Translations under genes and position numbers: made by a program | Notes under the pieces: generated by a model | Databases searched by the model: none | What the model was told of the DNA's origin: nothing | What the model saw: only the letters and a program-made list of their open reading frames with translations | Shown: positions 45,262 through 56,266 of the stretch, piece by piece | Layout of the letters: each line of letters opens with the position of its first letter | Numbering within the stretch: the stretch's first letter is position 1 | Assembly: GCF_947495715.1 (NCBI RefSeq) | Contig: NZ_CANLZU010000009.1 | Coordinates: forward strand, 62,001-126,000 | Reading direction: 5' to 3' | Length of the DNA stretch: 64,000 nt | Source: an uncultured Oceanisphaera sp. | Lineage (GTDB): Bacteria > Pseudomonadota > Gammaproteobacteria > Enterobacterales > Aeromonadaceae

Positions 45262-46089
45262 TCAGTTCAGAAAATAGGCCTGTGCATACCCTTCGGCAAT
45301 CAGCCGGGTCAGGGTTTTTTCTGTTTTATTGGCCGGAATAGGCCCCATCTGCAGGCGATACCATTCAGACTGGCGCTCGACTCGGGCGGGGAAACCATAC
45401 TCTTTGCTCAGGCGGGCAGCAAGTTCCTTGGCTTTATCGGCAGAGCGGGTGGCCAGTAACTGAATATGTTTACCTTCGGTGACCTTTGCCAGGCGGGTTT
45501 CCTGGCCGTCGGGTGCCACCTTGATCAGCTCGATTTTCACCGGCGCGGTGCCGGTATTGAGCATGCCCAGCTTGTAGGCGGCGGCATAGGACACATCGAG
45601 TACCCGGTCGTCGTGGAAGGGACCGCGATCATTGACCCGCACCACCACCTGTTTGCCGTTTTCCTTGTTGGTGACCCGCACGAAGGAAGGCAACGGCAGA
45701 TTCTTGTGGGCGGCAGTCATGGTATACATGTCATATACCTCGCCGTTGGAGGTGTGATAGCCGTGGAACTTGGCGCCATACCAGGAGGCCATGCCTTCAT
45801 CCTGGTAGTTCTCGACTTCCTGCCATACCTCGTAATCCTGCCCCCAGACGTTGTAGTTCTTGTTGCCCTGGCGGGTATAGGGTTCATAGCGCGGCACCGC
45901 GTCCTTGACGTGGTCCAGGTTGGGCGCCACACCCGGTGGCTTGTCCTGGCGCAGGGCATACCGGCCGCCGGCGGTTTCCCGATCGTAGGCATCATCCTGG
46001 GTCTGGCCCTGTTCGGGATCAGGCTGGGAACTGCAGGCGGCAAGCATCAGTGCCGCCAACGGCAAAAGGGATTTAGAGAGACTGTTCAT
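45262..46089 (-). CDS. rlpA: Septal ring lytic transglycosylase RlpA family lipoprotein
   Basis: 275 residues from ATG 46089; a GTG at 46110 is in frame but overlaps mltB more. The lipobox LMLAAC gives an acylated cysteine near residue 19. A double-psi beta-barrel domain contains GMASWYGAKFHGYHTSNGE and RVNDRGPFHDDRVLDVS (catalytic Asp in NDRGP); a C-terminal SPOR domain (HIQLLATRSADKAKELAARL) binds denuded glycan at the septum. It cleaves peptide-free glycan strands. Confidence 0.94.
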   Translation of the reverse strand: MNSLSKSLLPLAALMLAACSSQPDPEQGQTQDDAYDRETAGGRYALRQDKPPGVAPNLDHVKDAVPRYEPYTRQGNKNYNVWGQDYEVWQEVENYQDEGMASWYGAKFHGYHTSNGEVYDMYTMTAAHKNLPLPSFVRVTNKENGKQVVVRVNDRGPFHDDRVLDVSYAAAYKLGMLNTGTAPVKIELIKVAPDGQETRLAKVTEGKHIQLLATRSADKAKELAARLSKEYGFPARVERQSEWYRLQMGPIPANKTEKTLTRLIAEGYAQAYFLN

Positions 46090-47044
46090 AGGCCTGCTTA
46101 AGCTGCTCACTGAGTTGATAGACTGCCATGGCGTACAAGGGGCTGCGATTATAGCGGGTAATCACGTAAAAGTTATGTCTTACCACCCAATATTCCGGCC
46201 CGTCGACGCCGTCCAGACGGATCAGCTTGACCGGCGTATCGGCGGCCAGCTCCTGATCGACGACCACACCGGCGGCGGCCAGTTCGGCCCAGCTGTGGCT
46301 CATTTCCAGTGCCGGACTCAGCAGGGCGTCGGCCGCCTCGGTATCGGTCACTTTAGCCGGGTAGGCGACATCGTCACCCGGCTGCCATTTATGCTCGTGA
46401 AAGTAGTTGGCGACGCTGCCGATGGCATCGACCGGCTGAAACAGATTGCGCACGCCGTCGGCGTCGAAGTCGACCGCATAATGACGGTAGCTGGAGGAAA
46501 TAAACTGGCCCATGCCCATGGCGCCGGCGTAGGAGCCTTTCTGCTCATCCAGCGTCCAGTCCTGCTCTTTGGCCAGTTGCAGGTAATGGGCGAACTCGGA
46601 GCGGAAGAATTCGCCCCGGGGCGGGTAGTTGAAGCCCAGGGTATAGAGCGCATCCAGTACCTTGTGGCTGCCCATGTGGGCGCCATAAAAGGTTTCCACC
46701 CCTATGATGGCGGTAATGACTTGTGCCGGCACCTGCAGTTCCTGCTCGGCCCGGGCCAGCAGTTCGGCATGTTGCTGCCAGAATTCGACGCCCTGCTGCA
46801 GACGTTTGTCGGTCAGAAAGATGGGTCTGTACTGGTGCCAGGGCTTGGCTTCTGCCGGGCGGGTCATGGCATCGATGATCGATTGCTGATAAGTAGCCTG
46901 GGTGATGGCGTCGTTCAACTCGGTGACGGGCAACTCGAACTTGCCGGCCAGCTCGTCGAGCCAGCGCTGCTGTTCCGGATTCATCTCTGCGGCCGTTACC
47001 GAGGTGGTGAACAGCAAGGCGGCAGAAACAAGGGCAAGACGCAT
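46073..47044 (-). CDS. mltB: Lytic murein transglycosylase B
   Basis: 323 residues with signal peptide (cleavage about residue 18); no lipobox cysteine, unlike E. coli MltB. The catalytic glutamate is in ITAIIGVETFYGAHMG (about 115); GAMGMGQFISSSYRHYAVDFDADG is the family core. It cuts the MurNAc-GlcNAc bond forming 1,6-anhydroMurNAc, the substrate later imported by AmpG. It starts 12 bases after rodA. Confidence 0.95.
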   Translation of the reverse strand: MRLALVSAALLFTTSVTAAEMNPEQQRWLDELAGKFELPVTELNDAITQATYQQSIIDAMTRPAEAKPWHQYRPIFLTDKRLQQGVEFWQQHAELLARAEQELQVPAQVITAIIGVETFYGAHMGSHKVLDALYTLGFNYPPRGEFFRSEFAHYLQLAKEQDWTLDEQKGSYAGAMGMGQFISSSYRHYAVDFDADGVRNLFQPVDAIGSVANYFHEHKWQPGDDVAYPAKVTDTEAADALLSPALEMSHSWAELAAAGVVVDQELAADTPVKLIRLDGVDGPEYWVVRHNFYVITRYNRSPLYAMAVYQLSEQLKQAYEQSL

Positions 47045-47056
47045 TCGATAATCCTT

Positions 47057-48163
47057 TTATTTGGCCAACAGGCGCTTATGAGTATGCACGGACATCAGGA
47101 TGCCAAATCCGGCCATCAGTGTCACCATGGAGGTACCGCCGTAACTGATCAGGGGCAAGGGCACTCCCACCACCGGCAGCAGGCCGCTGACCATGCCGAT
47201 ATTGACGAACACGTACACGAAAAAAGTCAGGGTCAGGGCGCCACCGAGCAGACGGGGAAACGCCCCCTGGGCCTGCATCGAGATATAGAGGCCGCGCCAG
47301 ATGATGAACAGATAGAGCAGCATCAGCAGGCAGACGCCAACCAGGCCGAACTCTTCACTCAATACCGCAAAGATAAAGTCGGTATGGCGTTCGGGCAGAA
47401 ACTCCAGCTGCGACTGGGTGCCCTGCAGCCAGCCCTTGCCCCAGAGTCCGCCCGAGCCGATGGCAATCTTGGACTGGATGATATGATAACCGGCGCCCAG
47501 TGGGTCACTTTCCGGATTGAGCAGAGTCAGAACCCGTCGTTTCTGATAGTCGTGCATCAGAAAAAACCACAGGGCCGGCAGAAAGGCGGCAATGGCAGCC
47601 ACGGCGGCCATAATCAGTCGCCAGGACATGCCGGCCAGAAAAATGACGAAAAAACCGGAGGCCGCCACCAGCAGAGACGTGCCCAGATCCGGTTGCTTGG
47701 CGATCAGCAGGGTGGGGAGCAGCACCAGCCCCAGTGCCAGAAAGACATGCAACAGGCTGGGTGGCAGCGGATAGCGGCTGATATAGGCGGCGATGGTCAT
47801 CGGCATCACCAGCTTCATGATTTCCGAGGGTTGGAAGCGAAAAGAGCCCAATTCCAGCCAGCGTTGTGCCCCCTTGCCGATATCGCCGACCAGCAGCACC
47901 AGCACCAGCAGTATGACCCCCAGCATAAACACCGGTGGCGCCCAGCGGGCGTAGAAGCCGGGCGGTAATTGCGCCAGCACCATCATTACCACCAGTGACA
48001 GGCCGATACGCAGACCCTGACGAGTAAGCGAGTCCAGGCTTTCACCGGAGGCGGAATAAAGAATGGCCAGGCTGGCGCCGAGCAGGGTCAGCAGCGCCAG
48101 CAGCAGCGGCCAGTCCAGGTGCAATATCTCCGACAGGGAGCGGCGGCGCTGTCGTTTATTCAT
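47057..48163 (-). CDS. rodA: Peptidoglycan glycosyltransferase RodA
   Basis: 368 residues, SEDS family with ten membrane helices. It polymerises lipid II in the elongasome with PBP2. Conserved features are [21 protein letters not shown], and [18 protein letters not shown] with the invariant acidic residues. It overlaps mrdA by eight bases, which fits the fixed RodA-PBP2 partnership. Confidence 0.97.
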   Translation of the reverse strand: MNKRQRRRSLSEILHLDWPLLLALLTLLGASLAILYSASGESLDSLTRQGLRIGLSLVVMMVLAQLPPGFYARWAPPVFMLGVILLVLVLLVGDIGKGAQRWLELGSFRFQPSEIMKLVMPMTIAAYISRYPLPPSLLHVFLALGLVLLPTLLIAKQPDLGTSLLVAASGFFVIFLAGMSWRLIMAAVAAIAAFLPALWFFLMHDYQKRRVLTLLNPESDPLGAGYHIIQSKIAIGSGGLWGKGWLQGTQSQLEFLPERHTDFIFAVLSEEFGLVGVCLLMLLYLFIIWRGLYISMQAQGAFPRLLGGALTLTFFVYVFVNIGMVSGLLPVVGVPLPLISYGGTSMVTLMAGFGILMSVHTHKRLLAK

Positions 48164-50051
48164 GTGTCTGTTCCTCGCCTTCGGGGTCCTGCAATAGCTC
48201 GGGAATCATGTAGAGATCGAGCAGAGCCCGGGCCACGGGAGCGGCGTGTGAGCTGCCGCCACCGGCGTTTTCCAATACCACAGATACGACGACTTCCGGA
48301 TTTTCAAAGGGTGCGTAGGCCACAAACAGGGCGTTGTCGCGCAGATGTTCCTTGGTACTGGCGTGGTCGTACTGCTGGTTTTCGGCCAGGCCGAATACCT
48401 GAGCGGTACCGGACTTGCCGCCCGCCTTGTAGGGGGTATCGGCAAAGGCCCGCCGGGCGGTGCCCTCTCTGCCGTTGATTACCCGGTACATGCCGGAAAG
48501 ACCCACATCCCAGAAGCTGTCTTGCTTCAGTTGAATGGGATTACCTTTACTGACCGGCATCGAGATCATGCCCTCGGGTCCCTTGATGCCATGCAACAGC
48601 CGGGGATGAACCGTTTCGCCGTGGTCCACCATGATGGCGACGGCCCGGGCAAGTTGCAGCGGGGTCGCGGTCCAGTAGCCCTGACCGATACCGATCGAGA
48701 TGGTGTCGCCCTGATACCAGGGTTGCTTGTGGCGTGCCTGCTTCCAGTCGCGGGACGGCATGGTACCGCTGGTTTCTTCGTGCAGATCGACCCCGGAATA
48801 CTGGCCGAAGCCGAAGCGGCTCATGTAATCGTTGATCTTGTCTATGCCCACCCGGTAGGCCAGATCGTAGAAGAAGGTATCGGCCGAGATTTCGATGGCC
48901 CGGTACACATCCATCCAGCCGTGGCCCCAGCGCCGCCAGTCGCGGAATTTACGCTTGGTATTGGGGATCTGGAAATAGGGTCCGCCAAAGAAACGGGTGC
49001 TGGGGGTGATGGCGCCTTCGTTCAGCCCCATGACCGACATCATCGGCTTGACGGTAGAGGCGGGGGCGTAGATGCCCTGGCTGGCTCGGTTGATCAGCGG
49101 GCGGTCCGGGTTGTTAAGTAGCTCCCGGTATTGTGGGCTGCTGATGCCGTGCACGAACAGATTGGGGTCGTAGCTGGGGCTGGAAATCAGCGCCAGTATC
49201 TTGCCGTCTTTCGGGCTCATGATGACGGCGGCACCCCGGCGCTCGGCCATCAGTTTCTGCGCTTTCTGCTGCAGCGCCACATCCACGTTGAGATAGATAT
49301 CGCTGCCCGGTATCGGCGGTTGGTACTTGAGGGTGCGGATCACCCGGCCGCGGTTGTTGACCTCGACTTCCTGATAGCCGGCCTGGCCGTGCAGCAGATC
49401 CTCGTAGTAACGCTCTACCCCCAGCTTGCCGATATCGCGGGTGGCGGCGTAGTTGGCCAGCTTGTTGTCTTCCTGCAGGCGCACCACGTCCTTGTCGTTG
49501 ATACGCGCCACATAGCCGATCACGTGGGTGAAGGTATCCCGGTAGGGATAAAAGCGCTTGAGATAGGCCTCGATGTTCGCGCCCGGGTATTTATGCTGAT
49601 TGATGCTGAACAGGGCCACCTGCTCTTCGCTCAGGCGATTGACCAGCACCACCGGGTTGAAACGGCGCTGGCGGCGCACGTCGGCCAGAAAGCGGGCCTT
49701 GACCTCGGGATCCAGGTCGAGCAGCGCAATCAACTCGTCGACGGTGGTGTCCAGATCGGGGGATTGTTCGGGAATGATTTCCAGGCTGTAGATGGGCCGG
49801 TTTTCCGCCAGCAGCACGCCGTTGCGATCGAAGATCAGGCCGCGGGTGGGGGCGATGGGCAGCACCTTGATGCGGTTATCGTTGGAGCGGGTCTGATAAC
49901 TCTGGTGTTCGTTGATCTGCAGATGGTAAAGATTGGCAAGCAATACCCCCAGCAATATCACTATGCCCATAAACGCTATCACCGCCCGGCGCCAGTACAG
50001 GGATGATTCGGCGCCATGATCGCGCATCTTTACCCGGCCTTTTGCCATCAT
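48156..50051 (-). CDS. mrdA: Penicillin-binding protein 2
   Basis: 631 residues, class B transpeptidase of the elongasome. One membrane helix (about 24-43), a dimerisation domain, and a transpeptidase domain with ASTVKPMM (SXXK), SADTF (SXN position) and KSGTAQ. It crosslinks side-wall peptidoglycan made by RodA. The start ATG ATG lies at the rlmH stop (one-base overlap). Confidence 0.97.
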   Translation of the reverse strand: MMAKGRVKMRDHGAESSLYWRRAVIAFMGIVILLGVLLANLYHLQINEHQSYQTRSNDNRIKVLPIAPTRGLIFDRNGVLLAENRPIYSLEIIPEQSPDLDTTVDELIALLDLDPEVKARFLADVRRQRRFNPVVLVNRLSEEQVALFSINQHKYPGANIEAYLKRFYPYRDTFTHVIGYVARINDKDVVRLQEDNKLANYAATRDIGKLGVERYYEDLLHGQAGYQEVEVNNRGRVIRTLKYQPPIPGSDIYLNVDVALQQKAQKLMAERRGAAVIMSPKDGKILALISSPSYDPNLFVHGISSPQYRELLNNPDRPLINRASQGIYAPASTVKPMMSVMGLNEGAITPSTRFFGGPYFQIPNTKRKFRDWRRWGHGWMDVYRAIEISADTFFYDLAYRVGIDKINDYMSRFGFGQYSGVDLHEETSGTMPSRDWKQARHKQPWYQGDTISIGIGQGYWTATPLQLARAVAIMVDHGETVHPRLLHGIKGPEGMISMPVSKGNPIQLKQDSFWDVGLSGMYRVINGREGTARRAFADTPYKAGGKSGTAQVFGLAENQQYDHASTKEHLRDNALFVAYAPFENPEVVVSVVLENAGGGSSHAAPVARALLDLYMIPELLQDPEGEEQTHE

Positions 50052-50521
50052 TATTCCCGGTGATAGGGGTGGTTGTTATTGATGCTCCAGGCGCGATACA
50101 GGCTTTCTGCCGCCACTACCCGCACCAGCGGATGAGGCAGCGTCAGTGGCGATAGCGACCAGGATTGTTCTGCGGCGGCCTTGCAGGCCGGCGACAGCCC
50201 TTCGGGACCGCCGATCAGAATGGCGACATCCCGGCCGTCAAGCTGCCAGCGGGTCAGCTCGCCGGATACTTGCTCCGTGGTCCAGGGGCGGCCCGGAATA
50301 TCGAGGGTGACGATGCGCGCCGACTTGGCCACCGCCGCCAGCATCTGCTCGCCTTCCTTGTGCAGAATGCGCTCGATATCGGCATTCTTGCCGCGTTTAC
50401 CGGCCGCGATCTCGACCAGCTCAAGCGGCAGATCCCGAGGGAAACGCCGCTGATATTCCTGAAAACCGGCGGTTACCCAGGCCGGCATTTTGGTGCCGAC
50501 CGCCACCAGTTGCAATTTCAT
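50051..50521 (-). CDS. rlmH: 23S rRNA pseudouridine(1915)-N3-methyltransferase RlmH
   Basis: 156 residues, SPOUT methyltransferase. It methylates pseudouridine 1915 in helix 69. The SAM knot shows as [11 protein letters not shown] (about 100-110) and [22 protein letters not shown]; the end NNHPYHRE is invariant. It overlaps rsfS by one base. Confidence 0.98.
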   Translation of the reverse strand: MKLQLVAVGTKMPAWVTAGFQEYQRRFPRDLPLELVEIAAGKRGKNADIERILHKEGEQMLAAVAKSARIVTLDIPGRPWTTEQVSGELTRWQLDGRDVAILIGGPEGLSPACKAAAEQSWSLSPLTLPHPLVRVVAAESLYRAWSINNNHPYHRE

Positions 50522-50862
50522 CAGGCTACGGCTCCGACGCTATTGCCACCCCAGAGTTTTTCGAGCTGGTAAAAGTCGCGGGTTTCTTCCTGCATTACGT
50601 GCACGATGACATCGCCCAGATCGACCAGTACCCATTCTCCGGCGTCCATACCGTCTACACACATCAGGTGCAGGCCGGCATGCTTGGCTTCGGTGGCCAG
50701 GTGCTCGGCGATGGAATTGACATGACGGCTGGAATTACCGGAGCAGATGATCATGCAGTCGGTGATGGTGGACTTGCCGCTAACATCCAGAACCTGAATA
50801 TCGCGGGCTTTCAGATCGTCGAGCTTGTCGACGATAAAGGTATGCAGTTCTTGACCTTGCAA
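50521..50862 (-). CDS. rsfS: Ribosomal silencing factor RsfS
   Basis: 113 residues. It binds uL14 on the 50S subunit and blocks subunit joining in stationary phase or starvation. Start is TTG at 50862 (MQGQELHTF), set by the strong GAGGAGA nine bases upstream and by match to E. coli RsfS. Core motifs: [19 protein letters not shown] and [16 protein letters not shown]. Confidence 0.96.
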   Translation of the reverse strand: MQGQELHTFIVDKLDDLKARDIQVLDVSGKSTITDCMIICSGNSSRHVNSIAEHLATEAKHAGLHLMCVDGMDAGEWVLVDLGDVIVHVMQEETRDFYQLEKLWGGNSVGAVA

Positions 50863-50896
50863 GGGGGCGTTCTCCTCAATTCAAAATGACAGCGAA

Positions 50897-51547
50897 TTAT
50901 AACACGGGCCTGTTATAGAGTCCCTTATCTCGAATATAGTCCGCGACCGGGTCAGGCAATAAATATTGCGGATTGTTCCCGGCCCGAATGCATTCACGAA
51001 TCCGGGTGGAGGAAATATCCAGTTGCGGGTTATCGATAAGGTAAATACAGCCGGCCGGTTTGCGATGCAACTGCTCGCTGTCCCGGGTGCCGTGGGCCTG
51101 ATACAGCGCTTCTATGGTCGGATTGAACTCGGGCATCCAGCCGGGCCTGTGGCTGACTACCAGGTGGGCATGATCGAGCAGCTCCTGCCAGCGATGCCAG
51201 CGATCCAGGCTGCACAGGGAGTCCATGCCCATCAGAAAGCACAAGGGAACCCGGGGAAATTCCCGACGCAGCTCGATCAGCGTCTCTACGGTGTAGGAGG
51301 GGCGGTCGCGCCTCAGTTCCCGGTCGTCGACGGTCAGGCCCGGAGTCTGAGCTGCCGCCAGTTTTACCATGGCCAGCCGATGTTCCGGCGCGCTGTCGGG
51401 CGAGGCCCTGTGGGGCGGAATATAGTTGGGCAACAGCCGCACCTCGGCCAGTTCCAGTCGCTCCAGCACATGAATGGCCGGGCGCAGATGGCCGATATGA
51501 ATGGGGTCGAAGGTGCCGCCCAGCAGGCCGATGGCTTTTTTCATCAA
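50897..51547 (-). CDS. nadD: Nicotinate-nucleotide adenylyltransferase
   Basis: 216 residues. It adenylates nicotinate mononucleotide in NAD synthesis. The nucleotidyltransferase motif GGTFDPIHIGHLRPA is at residues 10-24 and the ISSTRIRECI motif near 180. Downstream of holA across a long repeat region (51548-51822), 34 bases before rsfS. Confidence 0.97.
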   Translation of the reverse strand: MMKKAIGLLGGTFDPIHIGHLRPAIHVLERLELAEVRLLPNYIPPHRASPDSAPEHRLAMVKLAAAQTPGLTVDDRELRRDRPSYTVETLIELRREFPRVPLCFLMGMDSLCSLDRWHRWQELLDHAHLVVSHRPGWMPEFNPTIEALYQAHGTRDSEQLHRKPAGCIYLIDNPQLDISSTRIRECIRAGNNPQYLLPDPVADYIRDKGLYNRPVL

Positions 51548-51838
51548 TAGCTCCGTGAGGAGTGAGGGGGGAAAGCGGTGAGGGGTAAGAGGGAACAGAC
51601 AGGCAAGGATCGTTTGCCGAGTGCGAAGGCCGTCGGCAATTTGGCCCCAAGTGTGTTGAACTGTCTCCTCACGTCTTACACCTCACTCCTGTGTCGTAAA
51701 GGGTGAGGCGTGAGAGGTAAGGGGGAACAGACAGACAAGGATCGATTGCCGGCCGTGAAAGCCATCGACAATTTTTCCCCTGAGTGTTTTGAACTGTCTC
51801 CTCACGCCTTACTCCTGACTCCTCACGGGGTGATTGTT
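51548..51838. repeat. Tandemly duplicated heptamer cassette between nadD and holA
   Basis: Two copies (about 51554-51690 and 51700-51838) each have a left arm of GTGAGGN units, a conserved core (GGAACAGACAG, CAAGGATCG, TTGCCG...CGGCAAT or its variant, TTGAACTGTCTC) and a right arm of CTCACNCC units. The core is closed by AGACAG/CTGTCT. The array also contains the holA stop codon. No gene is seen. Confidence 0.8.
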
Positions 51839-52845
51839 AGCGGTTGCGCATCGAGAAAGCCGACACACAGGCTGTACAGCCAGCGCCAGGCCTCGTCGTC
51901 ATCGAATACGGCCACGGCCCGGTCGGCGGCGGCGAGCATGGACTGCAACTGCTGCAGCTTGGGCAGCGGCAGTCGGCCGAGGGCCGCCTGCATCATCGGT
52001 TGGCGACTGGACCAGACATGCAGGGTGCCGGCCAGCTGATGAAACGACTGCCCGCCCTGCAACCCCAGCTGCAGTTGCTGCAGGGTGCTCAGCTCCCGGG
52101 CCAGCAAATGGCACAGCATGCCGGCTTCTATTCCTTCCTGGCGCAGTTGCAGCAGGATGCGACAGGCCCGTTTGACCTTGCCCTGCAGCAGGGGGTCGAA
52201 CAGCTGAAAGGGGTTGAACTGATGATGGGGCTGTACCTGCTGCTGCAACAGCGCCAGTGTCAGCGGTTGCGGCAGATTTTGCAGGGCCAGTTTTTCGATT
52301 TCTCCGGCTACCGCCAGCAGGTTGCCCTCGAAGGCATAGGCCAGCCAGCGCAGGGCCTCGGGTTCGGCGCTCATGCCATGCTGGTGCAGGCGTTGGCTCA
52401 GCCAGCGGGGAAAATGCCGGGCATCCGGGGTAATAACCGGCACCTGGGGGCCCGCCGTCGTCAGCGCCTTGAACCAGGCGCTCTTCTGTTGTTGCTGATT
52501 GAGCCGGGGGCCGGTAACGAGCAGCAATAAATCCGGGTGACATTGTTTGAGCAGTTCGCGCAACCGATCCGAGCCGGTCTTGTCGAGCTTGTCCGGCAGG
52601 TGCAGCTCGATGATCTGGCGCTGACTGAACAGGCTCATCGACTGACTGGCATCGAAAATGTCGTCCCAGTCCAGGCCCTCGTCGGCATCGAAGCGGTGAC
52701 GCTCGTCAAACCCCAGAGCACGGGCGGCCTGGCGCAGGGTGTCCAGCGCTTCCTGCTTCAGCAGCGGCTCGTCACCGTAAATGAAATAGCAGGGGGCCAG
52801 CCCGGCCTGCAGATGTTGCGGCAGCTGTTCCGGGTAAAGACGCAT
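51823..52845 (-). CDS. holA: DNA polymerase III delta subunit
   Basis: 340 residues, clamp-loader wrench subunit that opens the beta clamp. AAA+-like domain without P-loop: YFIYGDEPLLKQEALDTLRQAA near 21, and the C-terminal collar domain. Segments FSQRQIIELHLPDK and WLSQRLHQHGM match HolA. It overlaps lptE by one base. Confidence 0.95.
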   Translation of the reverse strand: MRLYPEQLPQHLQAGLAPCYFIYGDEPLLKQEALDTLRQAARALGFDERHRFDADEGLDWDDIFDASQSMSLFSQRQIIELHLPDKLDKTGSDRLRELLKQCHPDLLLLVTGPRLNQQQQKSAWFKALTTAGPQVPVITPDARHFPRWLSQRLHQHGMSAEPEALRWLAYAFEGNLLAVAGEIEKLALQNLPQPLTLALLQQQVQPHHQFNPFQLFDPLLQGKVKRACRILLQLRQEGIEAGMLCHLLARELSTLQQLQLGLQGGQSFHQLAGTLHVWSSRQPMMQAALGRLPLPKLQQLQSMLAAADRAVAVFDDDEAWRWLYSLCVGFLDAQPLTITP

Positions 52846-53330
52846 CAGAACGACAGGCGATTGAGCTGGCGCACGATTTGCGCGGCCGCCTCGAATTCCA
52901 TCTGCTCGCGCAGTTGCTGCTGCTCCCGGCCGGAGGCCAGCGCCTGCTCGGATTTATCGAGGAAGCTGCGGTTGAAGGTGACATTGAACACCTGGCGCGG
53001 CTCGTCGGGCATATCCAGAGTAAAGCGGGTGTTGAAGCGGGTGGCGTATTCGAGCGCATCGGCCCGCGAGTTGACCGAGGCCACGCTGTTGCCCTGCCCC
53101 AGGCCCGAAATAGTCAGCACCGGCGTCAGTGCGTCGGGCTCGACCAGTTGCGCACCGGCGCGTTGCAGCCGGGCCGCCACCAGTCGATAAAACTGGGTCT
53201 TGTCGTCGCCGACCAGCGCCAGCCGCTGCAGCTCGGGCGCCAGGTTGTCGCCGCCCCTGAGCTGAAAGCCGCAACCGGTCAGCAGCAGCGTCAGCAGTAT
53301 CAGTAGCCCTGCCTTGATTCGAGTGAGCAT
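52845..53330 (-). CDS. lptE: LPS-assembly lipoprotein LptE
   Basis: 161 residues. Lipobox LLLTGCGFQLRG (cysteine about 21). LptE plugs the LptD barrel and helps insert lipopolysaccharide into the outer membrane. Low conservation is usual; position between leuS and holA settles the call. The C-terminus LREQMEFEAAAQIVRQLNRL is typical. Confidence 0.93.
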   Translation of the reverse strand: MLTRIKAGLLILLTLLLTGCGFQLRGGDNLAPELQRLALVGDDKTQFYRLVAARLQRAGAQLVEPDALTPVLTISGLGQGNSVASVNSRADALEYATRFNTRFTLDMPDEPRQVFNVTFNRSFLDKSEQALASGREQQQLREQMEFEAAAQIVRQLNRLSF

Positions 53331-53350
53331 GAAAACTCCTTAAAATTAAC

Positions 53351-53571
53351 CGAGAGGGGTAAAGCGTGAGGGGTGAGGGGGACTCCTCACTCCTTATCCC
53401 TTACTCTTCGCGTTTCTTGGTAGGGTCGAATTCATTCGACCGCGTCAGACCGCGAGTCACGGTCATTGGTCGATTGAAGTCGACCCTACGACAGATGGTG
53501 AGGGGCGAAGTGTGAGGCGCGAGGTATAACCCCCTCACGCCTGACTCCTCACCCCTCACATTTCTCAGTTC
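53351..53571. repeat. Two heptamer arrays flanking a 70-bp palindromic element
   Basis: 53351-53407 and 53501-53571 are GTGAGGN/CTCACNCC arrays. Between them 53420-53489 is an inverted repeat: GTAGGGTCGAATTCATTCGACC and the reverse complement of GTAGGGTCGACTTCAATCGACC, 20 of 22 matches, 26-base spacer. It lies between leuS and lptE, in the 3' side of leuS. Confidence 0.8.
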
Positions 53572-56144
53572 GCGACGATGTTCAGCAGCTTGCCGGGCAC
53601 GTAGATCACCTTGCGTACCGTCTTGCCGTCCAGGTGACGAGCCACGTTGTCGTCGGCCTGGCCGGCGGCTTCTACCGCTTCCCGGCTGGCATCGGCGGCC
53701 ACGGTAATCTTGCCACGGACCTTGCCGTTGACCTGCACCACCACCAGTTTCTCGTCTTCTACCAGGGCATCGGCATCGGCCACCGGCCACTGGGCGTGAT
53801 CGATATCGCTCTGGCCCAGGGCCTGCCACAGTTCGAAACAGGTGTGCGGCACTATGGGGTGCAGCATGATGGTGACCGCTTCCAGTGCTTCCTGCAGCAG
53901 GGCGCGGTTCTGGGCGTCGGTCATATCGACCTTGGCCAGCTTGTTCATCAGCTCCATGATGGCGGCGATGGCGGTGTTGAAGGTCTGGCGGCGACCCACG
54001 TCGTCGCTCACCTTGGCGATGGTCTTGTGCACGTCACGGCGCAGGGCCTTCTGCTCGTTGCTCAATGCGGCCACATCCAGCGCGGCAACCTCACCCAGAG
54101 CCTGGTGTTCAAACACCAGTTTCCACAGGCGCTTGAGGAAGCGGAGGGCACCCTCGACGCCGGAGTCGGACCATTCCAGGGTCATGTCGGCCGGGGAGGC
54201 GAACATCATGAACAGGCGCACGGTATCGGCGCCGTACTTGTCGACCATCACCTGCGGATCGATGCCGTTGTTCTTGGACTTGGACATCTTGGTCATGCCG
54301 GTGTGCACCAGCTCGCGACCGTCTTTATCCAGCGCGCGCTTGATCCGGCCCTTTTCGTCCCGCTCCATGGTGACATCCAGCGGGCTGACCCAGGTGCGGG
54401 CGCCTTTTTCATCGGTATGGTAGAAGGCGTCGGCCAGTACCATGCCCTGACACAGCAGGCGCTTGAACGGTTCATCGGACTCGACCAGGCCGGTGTCGCG
54501 CAGCAGCTTGTGGAAGAAGCGGGCGTACAGCAGGTGCATACAGGCGTGCTCTATGCCGCCGATGTACTGATCCACCGGCAGCCAGTAGTTGGCCTTTTCC
54601 ACATCCAGCATGCCCTGATCGTACTCCGGGCTGCAGTAGCGGGCGTAATACCAGGACGACTCCATGAAGGTGTCGAAGGTATCGGTTTCGCGCCGTGCCG
54701 GCTGGCCGTTATAGCTGGTCTTGGCCCATTCGGGGTCGGCCTTGATCGGGCTCTGAATGCCGTCCATCACTACGTCTTCCGGCAGTATCACCGGCAAGTC
54801 CGCTTCCGGTACGCCGACGACCGAGCCGTCTTCCAGGTTCAGCATCGGAATGGGCGCGCCCCAGTAACGCTGGCGGCTCACGCCCCAGTCACGCAGACGG
54901 AAGTTGACGGTGCGACGGCCCAGATTTTTGGCAATCAGGGTATCGGCGATGGCATTGAAGGCCTGATCGAAGTCGAGACCGTCAAACTCGCCGGAGTTGA
55001 ACAGCACGCCTTTGTCGATATAGGCGGCCTCACCGAGGTCCGGCTCGTCGCCGTCGGCGGGCTTGATCACCGGGGTGATATCCAGGCCGTACTGGGTGGC
55101 AAACTCGAAGTCACGTTGATCGTGGGCGGGCACCGCCATCACGGCACCGGAGCCGTAATCCATCAGCACGAAGTTGGCGACCCAGATCGGCACCTGCTTG
55201 CCGGTCAGCGGGTGAACCGCGTACAAACCGGTGGCCATGCCCTTCTTCTCCATGGTGGCCATTTCGGCCTCGGCCACCTTGTGGTGTTTGCATTCTTCGA
55301 TGAAGGCGGCCAGGGCCGGATTGTTCTCTGCAGCCTGGGTGGCCAGCGCATGACCGGCGGCAATGCCGACATAGGTCACGCCAAACAGGGTGTCGGGGCG
55401 AGTGGTATAGACCTCGAAGGACTGGTCCTGCTCGGCAACCGCAAAGCTCAGGGTGACGCCTTCGCTGCGGCCAATCCAGTTGCGCTGCATGGTCTTGACC
55501 TGCTCGGGCCACTCGTCCAGGTTGTCGATGTCCTTGAGCAATTCGTCGGCGTATTCGGTGATCTTGATGAACCACTGGGGAATTTCTTTCTGCTCCACCG
55601 GGGTGTCACAACGCCAGCAGCAGCCGTCGTTGACCTGCTCGTTGGCCAGCACGGTTTCATCGTGCGGGCACCAGTTGACGGACGAGGTCTTCTTGTAGAC
55701 CAGGCCTTTTTCATACAGCTTGGTGAAGAACCACTGTTCCCAGCGGTAATATTCGGGAGTGCAGGTGGCCAGTTCCCGATCCCAGTCGTAACCGAAGCCC
55801 AGCCGCTTGAGCTGGTTCTTCATGTAGTCGATGTTTTCGTAGGTCCAGGGCGCCGGTGCCGTCTTGTTGTTGATGGCGGCGTTCTCGGCGGGCAGGCCAA
55901 AGGCATCCCAGCCGATGGGCTGTAGCACGTTTTTGCCTTGCAGCCGTTGGTAGCGAGAGATAACGTCACCTATGGTGTAGTTACGTACATGCCCCATGTG
56001 CAGTCGACCGGAAGGATAGGGAAACATGGATAGGCAGTAGAACTTGTCTTTGCCCGGCTGTTCGGTGGCCTTGAAGGTCTGCTGCTCGGCCCACAAGCGT
56101 TGCACTGCGGGCTCAATGTTCTGGGGAATGTATTGCTCTTGCAT
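53565..56144 (-). CDS. leuS: Leucyl-tRNA synthetase
   Basis: 859 residues from [12 protein letters not shown] (ATG 56144), E. coli LeuS length minus one. Class I synthetase: HIGH motif in [13 protein letters not shown] (about 38-50), editing CP1 domain with [17 protein letters not shown] in [10 protein letters not shown] (about 617-626), and a C-terminal domain ending [11 protein letters not shown]. An ATG three codons earlier is possible. It heads the minus-strand cluster running to lipA. Confidence 0.98.
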   Translation of the reverse strand: MQEQYIPQNIEPAVQRLWAEQQTFKATEQPGKDKFYCLSMFPYPSGRLHMGHVRNYTIGDVISRYQRLQGKNVLQPIGWDAFGLPAENAAINNKTAPAPWTYENIDYMKNQLKRLGFGYDWDRELATCTPEYYRWEQWFFTKLYEKGLVYKKTSSVNWCPHDETVLANEQVNDGCCWRCDTPVEQKEIPQWFIKITEYADELLKDIDNLDEWPEQVKTMQRNWIGRSEGVTLSFAVAEQDQSFEVYTTRPDTLFGVTYVGIAAGHALATQAAENNPALAAFIEECKHHKVAEAEMATMEKKGMATGLYAVHPLTGKQVPIWVANFVLMDYGSGAVMAVPAHDQRDFEFATQYGLDITPVIKPADGDEPDLGEAAYIDKGVLFNSGEFDGLDFDQAFNAIADTLIAKNLGRRTVNFRLRDWGVSRQRYWGAPIPMLNLEDGSVVGVPEADLPVILPEDVVMDGIQSPIKADPEWAKTSYNGQPARRETDTFDTFMESSWYYARYCSPEYDQGMLDVEKANYWLPVDQYIGGIEHACMHLLYARFFHKLLRDTGLVESDEPFKRLLCQGMVLADAFYHTDEKGARTWVSPLDVTMERDEKGRIKRALDKDGRELVHTGMTKMSKSKNNGIDPQVMVDKYGADTVRLFMMFASPADMTLEWSDSGVEGALRFLKRLWKLVFEHQALGEVAALDVAALSNEQKALRRDVHKTIAKVSDDVGRRQTFNTAIAAIMELMNKLAKVDMTDAQNRALLQEALEAVTIMLHPIVPHTCFELWQALGQSDIDHAQWPVADADALVEDEKLVVVQVNGKVRGKITVAADASREAVEAAGQADDNVARHLDGKTVRKVIYVPGKLLNIVAN

Positions 56145-56266
56145 TAGTGACATCCGGATCTGTGAAATGGGTGATAAACCACGGCGATAAATCGCCATAG
56201 AATACCCCAGGGGGGGGAGGGCAACAATAGCCGCTCCTCCTGGTACCGCGCATCCAAGGGGGGAAC

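Noticed and set aside
53634-55925. 763-codon plus-strand ORF opposite leuS
   Set aside because: A shadow frame of GC-rich LeuS coding sequence. LeuS motifs on the other strand are unmistakable.
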